Assembly: GCA_001464455.1 (NCBI GenBank)
Contig: LNEI01000018.1
Coordinates: 1 to 64,000, forward strand
Source: Acidobacteria bacterium Ga0077534
GTDB taxonomy: Bacteria > Acidobacteriota > Blastocatellia > Pyrinomonadales > Pyrinomonadaceae
Length of the DNA stretch: 64,000 nucleotides
Direction of reading: 5' to 3'
Of the stretch, positions 44,700 through 54,923 are shown one piece after another (the stretch's first letter is position 1; every line of letters begins with the position of its first letter). Under the pieces are notes generated by a model. It was not told the origin of the DNA. It did not search any database and saw nothing but the letters and a program-made list of their open reading frames with translations. Position numbers and translations under genes: made by a program.

Positions 44700-45098
44700 T
44701 CACTCAGGAATCAGAAACGCGCCCGGAATCCGTTCATCGAGTGTCGCCAGAACACAACCTTTCGCGACTGCAAGCTCAAGAAGATGTCCATCGGTTGTTT
44801 GTTTCGCTCCGAGCACCCACAAAGGCAGCCTTGAGGCACCGTGATCATCCGCGACGAATTCGAAATCAAGGCCGTCGAATTCTTTGACGGCAGCTAAAAG
44901 TCCTTTGGCTTCTACGATCGAGACACTGTAGACCTGTGACATAACCCGAATGAAACCGAGTTCGGTGATAGGGCATGTGGCGAATTCGGGGATATCGTCA
45001 CCGGCAACGGTCGCCGCCCATTTTACAACTCGTGCATGAAACAGATGATCGGTGTGCCCGAACGCAACAAGTGCGTTCACATCGAGGAGGTATCTCAT
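44700..45098 (-). CDS. PIN-domain toxin (VapC-like)
   Basis: 132 residues with the PIN acidic set: LLDVNAL (Asp6), PITELGFIRV (Glu), QTTDGHLLELA (Asp) and LATLDERI (Asp). Predicted Mg2+-dependent RNase. Start overlaps the antitoxin stop by 4 bp, so the pair is coupled. Confidence 0.88.
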   Translation of the reverse strand: MRYLLDVNALVAFGHTDHLFHARVVKWAATVAGDDIPEFATCPITELGFIRVMSQVYSVSIVEAKGLLAAVKEFDGLDFEFVADDHGASRLPLWVLGAKQTTDGHLLELAVAKGCVLATLDERIPGAFLIPE

Positions 45099-45352
45099 GG
45101 GAAGTCGGCAAGAATTTCCTCAACCATCTCGTTGGTTAAAACGGGAGCGTTGGGGCCAGAAGTCAGGACTGGAAATCCCGTGATCGGATCCTTGATCAAT
45201 CGGGTTTTGAACTTTGGTTTACGCCCCCGAGAGAGAACTATCTCTCCGTTTTTAACCTCAGCCTCAACTTTGTCGCCCGACTTCAGGCCTAGGCGATGAT
45301 TCAATGATGCCGGAATAACTACTTGATCTTTCTCTGTCACAGTCATTTCCAT
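45095..45352 (-). CDS. AbrB/MazE-type antitoxin (VapB-like)
   Basis: 85 residues. The N-terminal ~45 residues form a SpoVT-AbrB DNA-binding domain (EKDQVVIPASLNHRLGLKSGDKV), and the acidic C-terminus probably wraps the PIN toxin. The gene begins 22 bp after the pntB stop, on the same strand, so pntB and the toxin-antitoxin pair may be on one transcript. Confidence 0.85.
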   Translation of the reverse strand: MEMTVTEKDQVVIPASLNHRLGLKSGDKVEAEVKNGEIVLSRGRKPKFKTRLIKDPITGFPVLTSGPNAPVLTNEMVEEILADFP

Positions 45353-45374
45353 AATTACAATCTTAGCACTGTCG

Positions 45375-46772
<1,398 letters not shown>

Positions 46773-47096
46773 TTAAGTTGACGCGACGATGACGATATCG
46801 CACGGTGCGATCGATTCGAGTTCTTCAAGTGCTCGTGGCACAAGCGGCTTTAGATATGGATACGTACTTCGACCTGCCCGAAATACCAGAATCGAGATAT
46901 CGAAATTCTTAATATTCTGCTGAAACCTTAGATTCTGATCGACCGTTATCAATACATCGAATTCTGTCGAAGCTGCCGCAAGAAGCTTCCCATTTTTCAG
47001 CCCTTTGAACCCGGCTTCATCGATCGTCGAGACCGTGTGGCCAACGAGATCGGGTTTCAAATAGTTCGTTACACATTCATCAAGCAGCAAGTTCAT
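46773..47096 (-). CDS. DUF5615-type PIN-like toxin component
   Basis: 107 residues from ATG 47096, inside the end of the preceding gene. MNLLLDECV opens a PIN-like fold, with VLITVDQNLRF as the second acidic motif. DUF5615 proteins are paired with DUF433 proteins and are thought to be toxin-antitoxin systems. An upstream in-frame start at 47129 is less likely. Its 3' end abuts pntB. Confidence 0.75.
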   Translation of the reverse strand: MNLLLDECVTNYLKPDLVGHTVSTIDEAGFKGLKNGKLLAAASTEFDVLITVDQNLRFQQNIKNFDISILVFRAGRSTYPYLKPLVPRALEELESIAPCDIVIVAST

Positions 47097-47310
47097 ATCC
47101 GACGAGTAGTTGCTCCTTAGATTCTTCAAGTACGGCCGTCACTTGCTCTCTCTCGACCGTCGGATACTGCTCTAAAAACTGCTCAATCGACTCACCGGTC
47201 TCCAGCGAATCGAACAAATTCTGAATCGGAACCCGGGTACCTCGAAAAACCGGCGTTCCACCGAGCTTTTCGGGATCGATCTCAACAAGATTGTGTTCAA
47301 TGTTGTTCAT
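47080..47310 (-). CDS. DUF433 protein (probable antitoxin)
   Basis: 76 residues. The sequence VEIDPEKLGGTPVFRGTRVPIQNLFDSLETG is characteristic of DUF433, a winged-helix family. Its 3' end overlaps the DUF5615 gene by 17 bp, and its start overlaps the preceding gene's stop by 4 bp. Confidence 0.85.
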   Translation of the reverse strand: MNNIEHNLVEIDPEKLGGTPVFRGTRVPIQNLFDSLETGESIEQFLEQYPTVEREQVTAVLEESKEQLLVGYELAA

Positions 47311-47687
47311 ATATTTGTCAATTCTACCACGCGAATCACTGTTGCGACTGCAACTGGTCTTGGCCCCTCGACAAAATACCCCTGTGTTCCTACCCCTATA
47401 CGGTGACTGTGCTCGGTGCGGCGGAGATCGTCGTTAAGAATAAACATTCTCGCGATACCTTCAACGTTAGCTGCCGTGTTTTCCGGAAGCAATTCCCCGT
47501 CACTGCCAAGAAAGACCGGGTAGATCGCCCAAATTTGATTAGATTCTAACTCTTCGTTTGTTTGCTCGGCATACCTCCAGTCGGTTCGTATTCCCTGCAT
47601 CGGAGGTCCGGTTGTTCGACCGCCCTCCTCGGGAGAAAGGAATCGGTATCGAACCTCAAAATCATTTCGCAAGGTAGTAAAATCCAT
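47307..47687 (-). CDS. Small protein with EF-Tu domain III-like motifs
   Basis: 126 residues. RYRFLSPEEGGRTTGPP followed by a distal RTDW resembles the EEGGR and R-P-Q-F segments of the third domain of elongation factor Tu, and GYFVEGPRPVAVATVIRVVEL its end. No GTPase domain is present. It starts directly after the pntA stop and overlaps the DUF433 gene, so it is in the same operon. Assignment is tentative; the role might be a decoy or a toxin-antitoxin accessory. Confidence 0.55.
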   Translation of the reverse strand: MDFTTLRNDFEVRYRFLSPEEGGRTTGPPMQGIRTDWRYAEQTNEELESNQIWAIYPVFLGSDGELLPENTAANVEGIARMFILNDDLRRTEHSHRIGVGTQGYFVEGPRPVAVATVIRVVELTNI

Positions 47688-49328
47688 CTACTTCCTAAAC
47701 ATTGCCAACATCCGATTCGTCACCAAAAACCCGCCAGCGATATTGATTGCGGCGATCAGAACGGCGACGGCTCCTAAAATCGTCGTCAGGTTCATGTCTG
47801 TGCCGCCGAGTTGGAGCATGCCGCCGACGAGGATGATGCCGCTGATGGCGTTGGTGACGCTCATTAGGGGCGTGTGGAGGGCGGGTTTGACGTTCCAGAC
47901 AACCTGATAGCCGACGAAGCACGCAAGCATGAATACAGTAAAATGCGACAGCGTAGAGGCCGGTGCAACGATGCCGATGCCGACGGCGATCAGTCCGACG
48001 ACGGCCAGCAACCACGGGCTAGCTCCTGTGCCTTCGTCATGGCCGTGTCCGCCGGATTTTTTCGGGCTTGCTGCGGCTACGGCGGCACTGCTTTGTGAAG
48101 GAACGCCAGGTTCAGGCGGCGGTGCTGCGGTAACGGCAACGACCGGCGGTGGCCACATCATTTTGCCTTCGTGGAGGACGATTGCTCCTCTCACCACCTC
48201 ATCGTCTAGGTTGATATGGATCTGCGTATCGGCATCGGGTGACCCAGTCGCTATCGCTCCCGGTTCTGACACGGGCGGCTTAGCGAGGTCGGTCAGCAAT
48301 GCAACTATGCACGCACCGTACAGTTGGGATGACATTGACGCCATTCTCGACGGCAGATCGGTGTAGCCGATGATGGAGACGCCTTTGTGTTTTACTACCG
48401 TGCCGGGTTCGGTGAGGACGCAGTTGCCGCCTTGTTCGGCGGCGAGATCGACGATGACCGAGCCGGGTTTCATCGATTCGACCATGCCTTGCGTGATCAG
48501 TTTTGGGGCTGGTTTTCCGGGAATTAAGGCTGTCGTGACGATGATGTCAACCTGCATCGCCTGAGCGGCGAAGAGTGCCATCTCCGCTTTGAGAAAAGCG
48601 TCGGACATCTCTTTGGCATAGCCGCCTTTGCCCTCGCCTTCTTCTTTCTCTTTGATATCGAGATCGAGAAACTCCGCTCCCATGGAAGCGACTTGATCTT
48701 TTGTCGCCGAACGCGGGTCAAACGCCCGCACTATCGCGCCGAGACCTTTCGCCGCCCCGATCGCCGAAAGCCCGGCGACACCGGCACCGATGATCAAAAC
48801 CTTCGCCGGATCGATCTTACCTGCCGCGGTGATCTGACCAGTAAAAAATCGCGGAAAGTGGTTCGCAGCCTCAATGATCGCTCGATAACCGGCAATATTT
48901 GCCATCGCCGATAAAGTGTCCATCTTCTGAGCACGCGTGATGCGCGGAACGCAGTCCATGCCGAAGACCGTGGCCTTTCGCTTCGCCAGCCGGTCGAGCC
49001 TTTCTTTGTTCTGAGCGGGCCAGATGAAGCCCACGAGCGTTGCTCCCTCGTTCAAAAGATCGGCTTCGTGAACACCAAGTTCCTTATTCTCCTCGGGCGG
49101 ACGCACCTTCATTATCACGTCGGAGGCGGCCCAAAGTTCGCGGGTGCCGTCGATCACGGTCGCACCGGCTTCGCGGTATTCGCTGTCGATGGTGTTGATG
49201 CCGTGGCCCGCATGAGACTCGACAACTACATCAAATCCCAGCTTTTTCAGCTTCAAAACAGTCTGCGGAGTCGCAGCAACGCGCTTCTCGCCCGGATGTA
49301 TCTCTTTCGGAATACCGATCGTGGTCAT
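47688..49328 (-). CDS. pntA: NAD(P) transhydrogenase alpha subunit
   Basis: 546 residues from ATG 49328, which starts the family N-terminus ([10 protein letters not shown]); the in-frame start at 49409 is too early. Domain I binds NAD(H) ([22 protein letters not shown] with a Rossmann Gly pattern; [12 protein letters not shown]), followed by a linker and about four membrane segments ([18 protein letters not shown] and onward), as in the fused alpha subunit. The linker around residue 350-365 ([10 protein letters not shown]) is encoded by a dispersed repeat copy. Upstream is the Rieske gene; downstream, three small genes before pntB. Confidence 0.95.
   Translation of the reverse strand: MTTIGIPKEIHPGEKRVAATPQTVLKLKKLGFDVVVESHAGHGINTIDSEYREAGATVIDGTRELWAASDVIMKVRPPEENKELGVHEADLLNEGATLVGFIWPAQNKERLDRLAKRKATVFGMDCVPRITRAQKMDTLSAMANIAGYRAIIEAANHFPRFFTGQITAAGKIDPAKVLIIGAGVAGLSAIGAAKGLGAIVRAFDPRSATKDQVASMGAEFLDLDIKEKEEGEGKGGYAKEMSDAFLKAEMALFAAQAMQVDIIVTTALIPGKPAPKLITQGMVESMKPGSVIVDLAAEQGGNCVLTEPGTVVKHKGVSIIGYTDLPSRMASMSSQLYGACIVALLTDLAKPPVSEPGAIATGSPDADTQIHINLDDEVVRGAIVLHEGKMMWPPPVVAVTAAPPPEPGVPSQSSAAVAAASPKKSGGHGHDEGTGASPWLLAVVGLIAVGIGIVAPASTLSHFTVFMLACFVGYQVVWNVKPALHTPLMSVTNAISGIILVGGMLQLGGTDMNLTTILGAVAVLIAAINIAGGFLVTNRMLAMFRK
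48242..48270 (-). repeat. Dispersed repeat element, copy D (inside pntA)
   Basis: In the pntA sense the sequence is GTCAGAACCGGGAGC then GATAGCGACTGGGT and codes [10 protein letters not shown], in the same reading frame as the metH C1 copy but a different frame from the beta-lactamase copies. Confidence 0.75.
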
Positions 49329-49409
49329 AGTTTTTAAAACTGCAGGTTTGGGTAACTTTTCCGAGATAATACTGGAATTCAGTGCTCGAAACAACTTCGC
49401 AGCTGTCAC

Positions 49410-49841
49410 CTACTTCACAGCGACGGTCACCGAGCCATCGCCGGGTTTAGCCTCATAGGCCTTGATGGGTGTTTCGGCGGGCCCTTCGACGACGCGACCG
49501 CTGGCGGTGTCGAACTTTGAGCCGTGCTTCGGACAAGCAAGCTGGTTCCCTTTGTACTCGAGCAGCCCCCGCTTGTGAGTACAGAATGCTGAAAAAGCTG
49601 CATATTTATTGTCCGCAATGCGGATAATGATCAGCTTTCCGGCGGACGAATCGACGATCTGCGAACCGCCAACTTTAGCAAGCGAACTATCGGTTCCAAC
49701 TGGAACTTTCAATTCCTCAAGGCTCGAGGCGAAAGCTCTGCTGCTCGAGATCTTTAGAACTGTCGCCCCAGCAACCAGCCCGGCCTTCACCAAAAATTCG
49801 CGACGCCCAATGCAAGGCAGCTTCTCTGTACAATCTTCCAT
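49410..49841 (-). CDS. Rieske-type [2Fe-2S] protein with Tat signal
   Basis: 143 residues. The N-terminus carries a twin-arginine motif (RREFLVKAG) before a hydrophobic stretch. The Rieske ligands are present as CTHKRGLLEY and CPKHGSKFD, so the cluster should form. Small free-standing Rieske proteins of this type sit on the outer side of the inner membrane. Located between the TVP38 gene and pntA; relation to transhydrogenase is not known. Confidence 0.85.
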   Translation of the reverse strand: MEDCTEKLPCIGRREFLVKAGLVAGATVLKISSSRAFASSLEELKVPVGTDSSLAKVGGSQIVDSSAGKLIIIRIADNKYAAFSAFCTHKRGLLEYKGNQLACPKHGSKFDTASGRVVEGPAETPIKAYEAKPGDGSVTVAVK

Positions 49842-49899
49842 CTATGAGTTCCTCCAAAATAAATCTACTGTTGCGTCTAAAGGTACGATAATTCCAGAC

Positions 49900-50493
49900 T
49901 CAACGCACGAGTTTCAGCAGGGATCCGCCAAAAAAAATGTAACACACGCACAATATCAATTCGCCGACGAAGATCGCTCCAATAAATTTCCAGAATCTCA
50001 TTCGCGTTGTCCCAGCCAGATAACAAACGAGGTCGGTCGGCACAAACGGAAAAAATGCCCAGGCCGCGACGATCACAGTTCCTAGTGGATGTTCTAGCTT
50101 CGCCTTTATTTTATGGGCAAGAGCAGGTTTATGACTCTCAAAATACTCGCTAAACCCAAGGTAGTCCGAAAAGTAATAGATCATGGTCGACGAAAACAGA
50201 ATTCCACTCATCGATACCGCAAGGACGGCAAAGGGCTGGTCGGGAAACAGGATCGTTCCGGCAAGAACTAGTGGTGTGGATGGAAGCAAAGTGATCCCGC
50301 GAACGATAGACAAGAAGAGATAGATCAGCCAGATCAAACTGCTGAACTCAGCAAGGAACGCGGCGATATTCTGTGCCGTGAACCTCGAAGGATCACTCAA
50401 GTACCATGTAACTGCGCCCAGAACGGTCAGCGCCCAAATGATAAGGAACAGAGTGCGAAGGATCCGAGTAGTTTTGGCTATTTGTTGCGACAA
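49900..50493 (-). CDS. TVP38/TMEM64-type (DedA-like) membrane protein
   Basis: 197 residues with five to six hydrophobic segments and the SNARE-associated family pattern (GITLLPSTPLVLAGTILF and AWAFFPFVPTDLVCYLAGTTRM). Members are thought to act in lipid flipping or envelope integrity. Same-strand cluster with the S41 protease gene upstream. Confidence 0.75.
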   Translation of the reverse strand: MSQQIAKTTRILRTLFLIIWALTVLGAVTWYLSDPSRFTAQNIAAFLAEFSSLIWLIYLFLSIVRGITLLPSTPLVLAGTILFPDQPFAVLAVSMSGILFSSTMIYYFSDYLGFSEYFESHKPALAHKIKAKLEHPLGTVIVAAWAFFPFVPTDLVCYLAGTTRMRFWKFIGAIFVGELILCVCYIFFGGSLLKLVR

Positions 50494-50545
50494 AAAAGAA
50501 GGGAGGGCCAGTTCTATCCCGGCGAGCTCTGTGAGAGACGCTGCA

Positions 50546-51877
50546 TCAATTGTCCGGATCCCATTTGAATGGAAATATTTTTCCCGCCTGATCGGCGGTC
50601 AGCTCGTGCCCGAGAAGCTGAAGCGCCGCTGCAAGAGCCGGATCGCGGCTGGCCGCCAGATCGGCACCGGTTGGAACGATCTTTAGCTGTGGCGTGACAC
50701 CGACGTGCTCCAGGCTAACGCCATCGGCCATTATCACATCTGCGTTGGTCAGGTTCATGCCATAGGGAACTATCGAATCCACACCAAGCTCCATCTGCAC
50801 GCCGCGAGATTGCATCACCGCACCCGCTGACTGGTCGCCTATCACTACACCACGCTGATTGAGCTGTAGAAACCGAGCGAATATCTCCGAGGCTGATCCT
50901 GAGTTCGCGTCGAGAAGCACGATCACGCGTCCGTTGAAAACGTCCTTACCTCTGGACTTGGCCATCTGGGGCTTCATCGCTTTTCGGCCCTTAAGATCAG
51001 CGATCTTCGTGTCTTTATCAACGAAATATCCGGCCAGGCGTTCGAGCGTGACGACGTAGCCGCCACCATTATTTCGCAGATCGAGGATGAGATTCTGAGC
51101 ACCGGCGATTCGGCTAGTCATGATCTCATCGATCGAGTCCGGCGGAGTCACGAAGGTCGGCATCTTCCAAATGGTAGTTGACGCGATCTTAGCAAAACGA
51201 TGCTCAACGCGTGCCCCGCTGTTTATCTCGAATTCGCGCACCAGATCCTCAAAGCCGAGAACCGTTTTCATCGTCGTGACTTTTGACGCTACGTTCAGTT
51301 CGCGAGGCTCGGACGTTCCCGGACTCAGCACTTTGAGGTTAAGCCCCTGACGCGGGCTGATGGCGTTGTAATAGTAGTTGATCTTCCAGAGGTCTTTACG
51401 AGTGGGCTTAAATCCCTCAACGGATAGGATCTGATCACCAATTTTCAATCCCTGACGCTCTGCATCGCTTTTTGGCTGCACCGCCGTTACAAAACAGTTG
51501 TCCCCGATCATTTGCATTCGCCAACCATATTCTATCTTTGAGGCTCGCGATGGCGGATAAAACGTTGTGTGCGAATCATTTAGTTCAAGGACGGCCTGTG
51601 CAACGATGCCAAATGCTTGCCCTAGCGATGTCGCCGAGTCAAGCTTTTGATCAGCAGCCTTGAACTTTGCATCAATATCTACGCCGGCAAATTTGGGGTC
51701 GTAATAATTACTCTTGATCTCGTTTTTGACCGCGTTCAGGATATTCTTCGCGCGTTCGCGATCGATCCTGTTTAGGGTTTGCGAAATCGAAACGGAAACA
51801 AGTCCGACTGTCACAAGGCCCAGTACGAGGACTCTGGGTAAAACTAAACGCAGGAAAAGCGTTGATGATCGTGGCAT
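50546..51877 (-). CDS. S41-family C-terminal processing peptidase
   Basis: 443 residues. A signal anchor (about 10-30), a helical N-terminal domain, a PDZ-like segment (LKIGDQILSVEG, about 135-175) and the S41 protease fold: LILDLRNNGGGYV and LLDANSGSASEIFARF with the nucleophile Ser. Typically trims periplasmic proteins. No other S41 protease is present in the window. Sits just after gcvPB, probably cotranscribed. Confidence 0.88.
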   Translation of the reverse strand: MPRSSTLFLRLVLPRVLVLGLVTVGLVSVSISQTLNRIDRERAKNILNAVKNEIKSNYYDPKFAGVDIDAKFKAADQKLDSATSLGQAFGIVAQAVLELNDSHTTFYPPSRASKIEYGWRMQMIGDNCFVTAVQPKSDAERQGLKIGDQILSVEGFKPTRKDLWKINYYYNAISPRQGLNLKVLSPGTSEPRELNVASKVTTMKTVLGFEDLVREFEINSGARVEHRFAKIASTTIWKMPTFVTPPDSIDEIMTSRIAGAQNLILDLRNNGGGYVVTLERLAGYFVDKDTKIADLKGRKAMKPQMAKSRGKDVFNGRVIVLLDANSGSASEIFARFLQLNQRGVVIGDQSAGAVMQSRGVQMELGVDSIVPYGMNLTNADVIMADGVSLEHVGVTPQLKIVPTGADLAASRDPALAAALQLLGHELTADQAGKIFPFKWDPDN

Positions 51878-51908
51878 AGGATCAACTCCTGTTTTGGCTT
51901 GTATCAGA

Positions 51909-53432
51909 TCACGCGGTCTTCGCTGTCGATACGGTATCCGGACGCCAACGAAGCACCGGCTTTCTCGCCGCGGTCGCTTCGTCTAGTCTCCCGATCCTGG
52001 TCGAATGAGGAGCTCCAATGACGAGTTGCGGGTTCTCGGACGCTTCGCGGTCGATGTCGATCATAGCCTCGACAAATGCGTCGAGATCGGCCCGGCCTAC
52101 GGATTCTGTCGGCTCTATTAGCATCGCTCCTTCGACGACGAGCGGGAAATAGACGGTCATTGGATGAAAACCGTAATCGATAAGCCGCTTGGCAATATCG
52201 AGGGTCGATACTCCTTTTTTCGACTGATTCTTGTGCGAAAAGATTGCCTCATGCATACAGTCTGAAGCGAAGGGCTTGTCAAACGCTCCTTCCAATTTCT
52301 TCGACACATATCGGGCGTTCAAAACTGCAGATTCTGTTGCCTCTCTAAGGCCGTCGTGCCCGTGGGTATAAATGTACGACAAGGCACGGACCATCATGCC
52401 AAAGTTGCCGTAAAATGCTTTGACGCGACCGATCGAAGTAGGGACGTCGAAGTTAAGGTGGTAACGCTCGCCATCCTTTTCGATCCTGGGTGCCGGCAAA
52501 AACGGAGCGAGATCCGCAGAGCACAGGCATGGCCCGCAGCCCGGGCCTCCGCCGCCGTGCGGGGTAGAAAATGTTTTGTGCAGATTGAGATGAATGACGT
52601 CGACGCCCATGTCGCCGGGCCGGGCGACACCGACGAGAGCATTCATATTCGCTCCGTCCATATAAACGAGCCCGCCCGCATTATGGATAGTGTCACAGAT
52701 CTCTTTAATGTCCGTTTCAAAGATGCCGCAAGTGTTTGGATTGGTAAGCATCAATCCGGCGACACCTCCCTCGTTACACAATTCCCGCAGATGAGCCATG
52801 TCGGTCAGGCCGTCTGCGGTCGCGCGGATCGTTTTGACCGTGAAGCCGGACATCGCCGCCGAGGCAGGATTCGTCCCGTGAGCAGATTCTGGAATGAGCA
52901 TCACGCGACGATCTTTCGAAGCCTCGCCATCCCGAGCGTCGAGAAACGCCCGGATGAGCATCACGCCCGTCATTTCGCCCTGCGCACCGGCGGCCGGTTG
53001 TAAAGATACGCCCGGCAGTCCGGTGATCTCTGCGAGATCTTCCTGAAGTTTGTAGATGAGTTCGAGAGCTCCCTGCGACTCTTCTTCCGGAGCAAGCGGG
53101 TGAAGGCCCGCGAAACCGCCGATCCGTGCCGTCTTTTCGTTGAGCCTGGAGTTGTACTTCATCGTACACGACCCGAGGGGGTACATACCCAGATCGATCG
53201 AGTAGTTCCATGTCGATATCCGCGTAAAATGCCTGATAACATCGACTTCACTCACTTCCGGGACACCTTCTAGACCGTCGTCTCGCCGCAGTTCCGCGGG
53301 CAGCAACTCGTCGAGGCTGATCGGATCGACATCAAGTTTTGGCAAACGATATCCAACCCGCCCCGTCTGCGAACGCTCAAAGATCAAGCCTTCATTCTGG
53401 CTTGGGTGCTGTGTAACTTTCTTAATACTCAT
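51909..53432 (-). CDS. gcvPB: Glycine dehydrogenase (decarboxylating) subunit 2
   Basis: 507 residues. The PLP lysine lies in DVIHLNLHKTFSTPHGGGGPG, with NTCGIFE and VYMDGANMNALVG nearby. With GcvPA it forms the split glycine decarboxylase (P protein) that releases CO2 from glycine and passes the aminomethyl group to GcvH. In most genomes the PA and PB genes are adjacent; here an aminotransferase gene lies between them. Confidence 0.95.
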   Translation of the reverse strand: MSIKKVTQHPSQNEGLIFERSQTGRVGYRLPKLDVDPISLDELLPAELRRDDGLEGVPEVSEVDVIRHFTRISTWNYSIDLGMYPLGSCTMKYNSRLNEKTARIGGFAGLHPLAPEEESQGALELIYKLQEDLAEITGLPGVSLQPAAGAQGEMTGVMLIRAFLDARDGEASKDRRVMLIPESAHGTNPASAAMSGFTVKTIRATADGLTDMAHLRELCNEGGVAGLMLTNPNTCGIFETDIKEICDTIHNAGGLVYMDGANMNALVGVARPGDMGVDVIHLNLHKTFSTPHGGGGPGCGPCLCSADLAPFLPAPRIEKDGERYHLNFDVPTSIGRVKAFYGNFGMMVRALSYIYTHGHDGLREATESAVLNARYVSKKLEGAFDKPFASDCMHEAIFSHKNQSKKGVSTLDIAKRLIDYGFHPMTVYFPLVVEGAMLIEPTESVGRADLDAFVEAMIDIDREASENPQLVIGAPHSTRIGRLDEATAARKPVLRWRPDTVSTAKTA

Positions 53433-53468
53433 AAAAAACTACTTGCAGGCTGGCCGCCTGCGTGCCGA

Positions 53469-54797
53469 CTAAACTTTCGGCAGTCCCTTCCTCGCTATGT
53501 CTCCTACGACGTTGCAAAAACGGTCCAATTCCCAAAGCGTCGTGTAAACATTCGGCGTGATGCGAATCCCCGTAAACTCATCGTGGACGATCGGCGTCGT
53601 AAAGATCTTGTGCTTATCCATTAAATAGCTGCCGAGCCCTACCGGATCGACCCCATCGATCTTAAAATTGCCGATCGCACACGATTGTTTGGGATCGAAC
53701 GATGTGTTGAATCCGACTTTCGGCAGCGACTTCAGGTTGTTCATCCAGTAACGTGCGAGGAATCGCAGGCGTTCCTCTTTGCGTTTCGACCCGATCGCAT
53801 TGTGAAACAGCACCGCTTCGCCGATGGCGAGCCTCATGGCTGCCGAATGCGTACCTATCTCTTCGAACTTGCGGATGTCGTTCCTGTTCTTATCCTCAGA
53901 CGCCATTAAAGCCCAAACCTTGGCGATCTTGTCTTTTCTGACGTATAGGAGCCCGGTGCCTTTTGGAGCGTAAGTCCATTTGTGCAGCGAAGTGCCGTAG
54001 TAATCGCACTGGATATCGTCGCGTTTGAAATCGATCTGAGCGAAAGCATGAGCTCCGTCGACTATCGTTTCGATACCGCGAGCACGGGCAAGGTCACAGA
54101 TCTTTCTAACGGGCATTATCTGGCCGGTCAGATTGATCTCGTGCGAAAGCAGGATCACCTTGGTCCGCGGCGTGATCGCTTTTTCATAGAGTGCGACGAT
54201 TTCATCGGTGTTTGCTGGTGCGATCGGTATCTTGATCAGATTTAGTTTCAGTCCCTCACGCAGTTCACGCTGCCTGAGCGTGGTCAACATCCGTGGATAA
54301 TCCTGCGTGTTCGCGAGGATCTCGTCACCTTTCTTTAGGTCCAATCCAAGAAGCAGGATCTCGAGCGATTCACTTGCATTCCTGGTGATCGCGATCTCTT
54401 CTGGCGAACAGCCAAACATTTCGGCAAGACCAGTTCGCACCGTCTCGGACTGCGGCTCAAGTATCCGCCACATCGTGTAGGCCGTGGCGTCTTCCTGTTG
54501 CCAGGTGTAACGCACAAACGCCTCGGTCACCATTCGCGGACTTGGGCTTACGCCGCCATTATTTAGATTAATAATGCCTCGCGTGACCGAGAAAGCCTGC
54601 TGGATCGTCGCCCAATAGTCCTCGTCTGCGGCCGCTTCTATCGGTGACAAATGCCCTATTGATGTGCCTGCCGCTTCGACCTCACGAAACAGAGAACCGA
54701 CAACTCCTGACGACATGGCCATTAGCCCAAAGCCCTTTCCGACCGACGACAAAAAACTCCTTCGGTCAACGTCGTGTTTGAGCTCTTCAGTCATCAT
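53469..54797 (-). CDS. Class V aminotransferase with Tat-type signal
   Basis: 442 residues. Fold type I: the PLP lysine is in YYGTSLHKWTYAPKGTG, and ETIVDGAHAFAQ supplies the Asp. Similar to isopenicillin N epimerase and cysteine desulfurase-like proteins. An N-terminal DRRSFLSSVGKGFGLM resembles a twin-arginine signal, unusual for this class, so it may act in the periplasm. The start ATG overlaps the end of the small membrane ORF and has a GGAGGGG ribosome-binding site. Confidence 0.85.
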   Translation of the reverse strand: MMTEELKHDVDRRSFLSSVGKGFGLMAMSSGVVGSLFREVEAAGTSIGHLSPIEAAADEDYWATIQQAFSVTRGIINLNNGGVSPSPRMVTEAFVRYTWQQEDATAYTMWRILEPQSETVRTGLAEMFGCSPEEIAITRNASESLEILLLGLDLKKGDEILANTQDYPRMLTTLRQRELREGLKLNLIKIPIAPANTDEIVALYEKAITPRTKVILLSHEINLTGQIMPVRKICDLARARGIETIVDGAHAFAQIDFKRDDIQCDYYGTSLHKWTYAPKGTGLLYVRKDKIAKVWALMASEDKNRNDIRKFEEIGTHSAAMRLAIGEAVLFHNAIGSKRKEERLRFLARYWMNNLKSLPKVGFNTSFDPKQSCAIGNFKIDGVDPVGLGSYLMDKHKIFTTPIVHDEFTGIRITPNVYTTLWELDRFCNVVGDIARKGLPKV

Positions 54798-54921
54798 CTT
54801 GCCCCTCCGATTCGCGTTGCTTGAAGTCCGATCGTACGAGAAGTCCGAAAATAACGATCCCGACCAGGAAAAATGGTACGAGGCAGACGAGCAGTTCGCC
54901 CGGCCCCAATCCGTAAAGCAT
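54787..54921 (-). CDS. Small single-TM protein between gcvPA and the aminotransferase
   Basis: 44 residues: MLYGLGPGELLVCLVPF opens a hydrophobic helix (about 9-29), followed by a charged tail (RSDFKQRESEGQDDD). Its start is 2 bp after the gcvPA TAA, and its stop TGA lies within the aminotransferase start region. The exact fit in the gap and the clean TM helix support it; it could be a membrane anchor for the next protein (inference). Confidence 0.6.
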   Translation of the reverse strand: MLYGLGPGELLVCLVPFFLVGIVIFGLLVRSDFKQRESEGQDDD

Positions 54922-54923
54922 AT

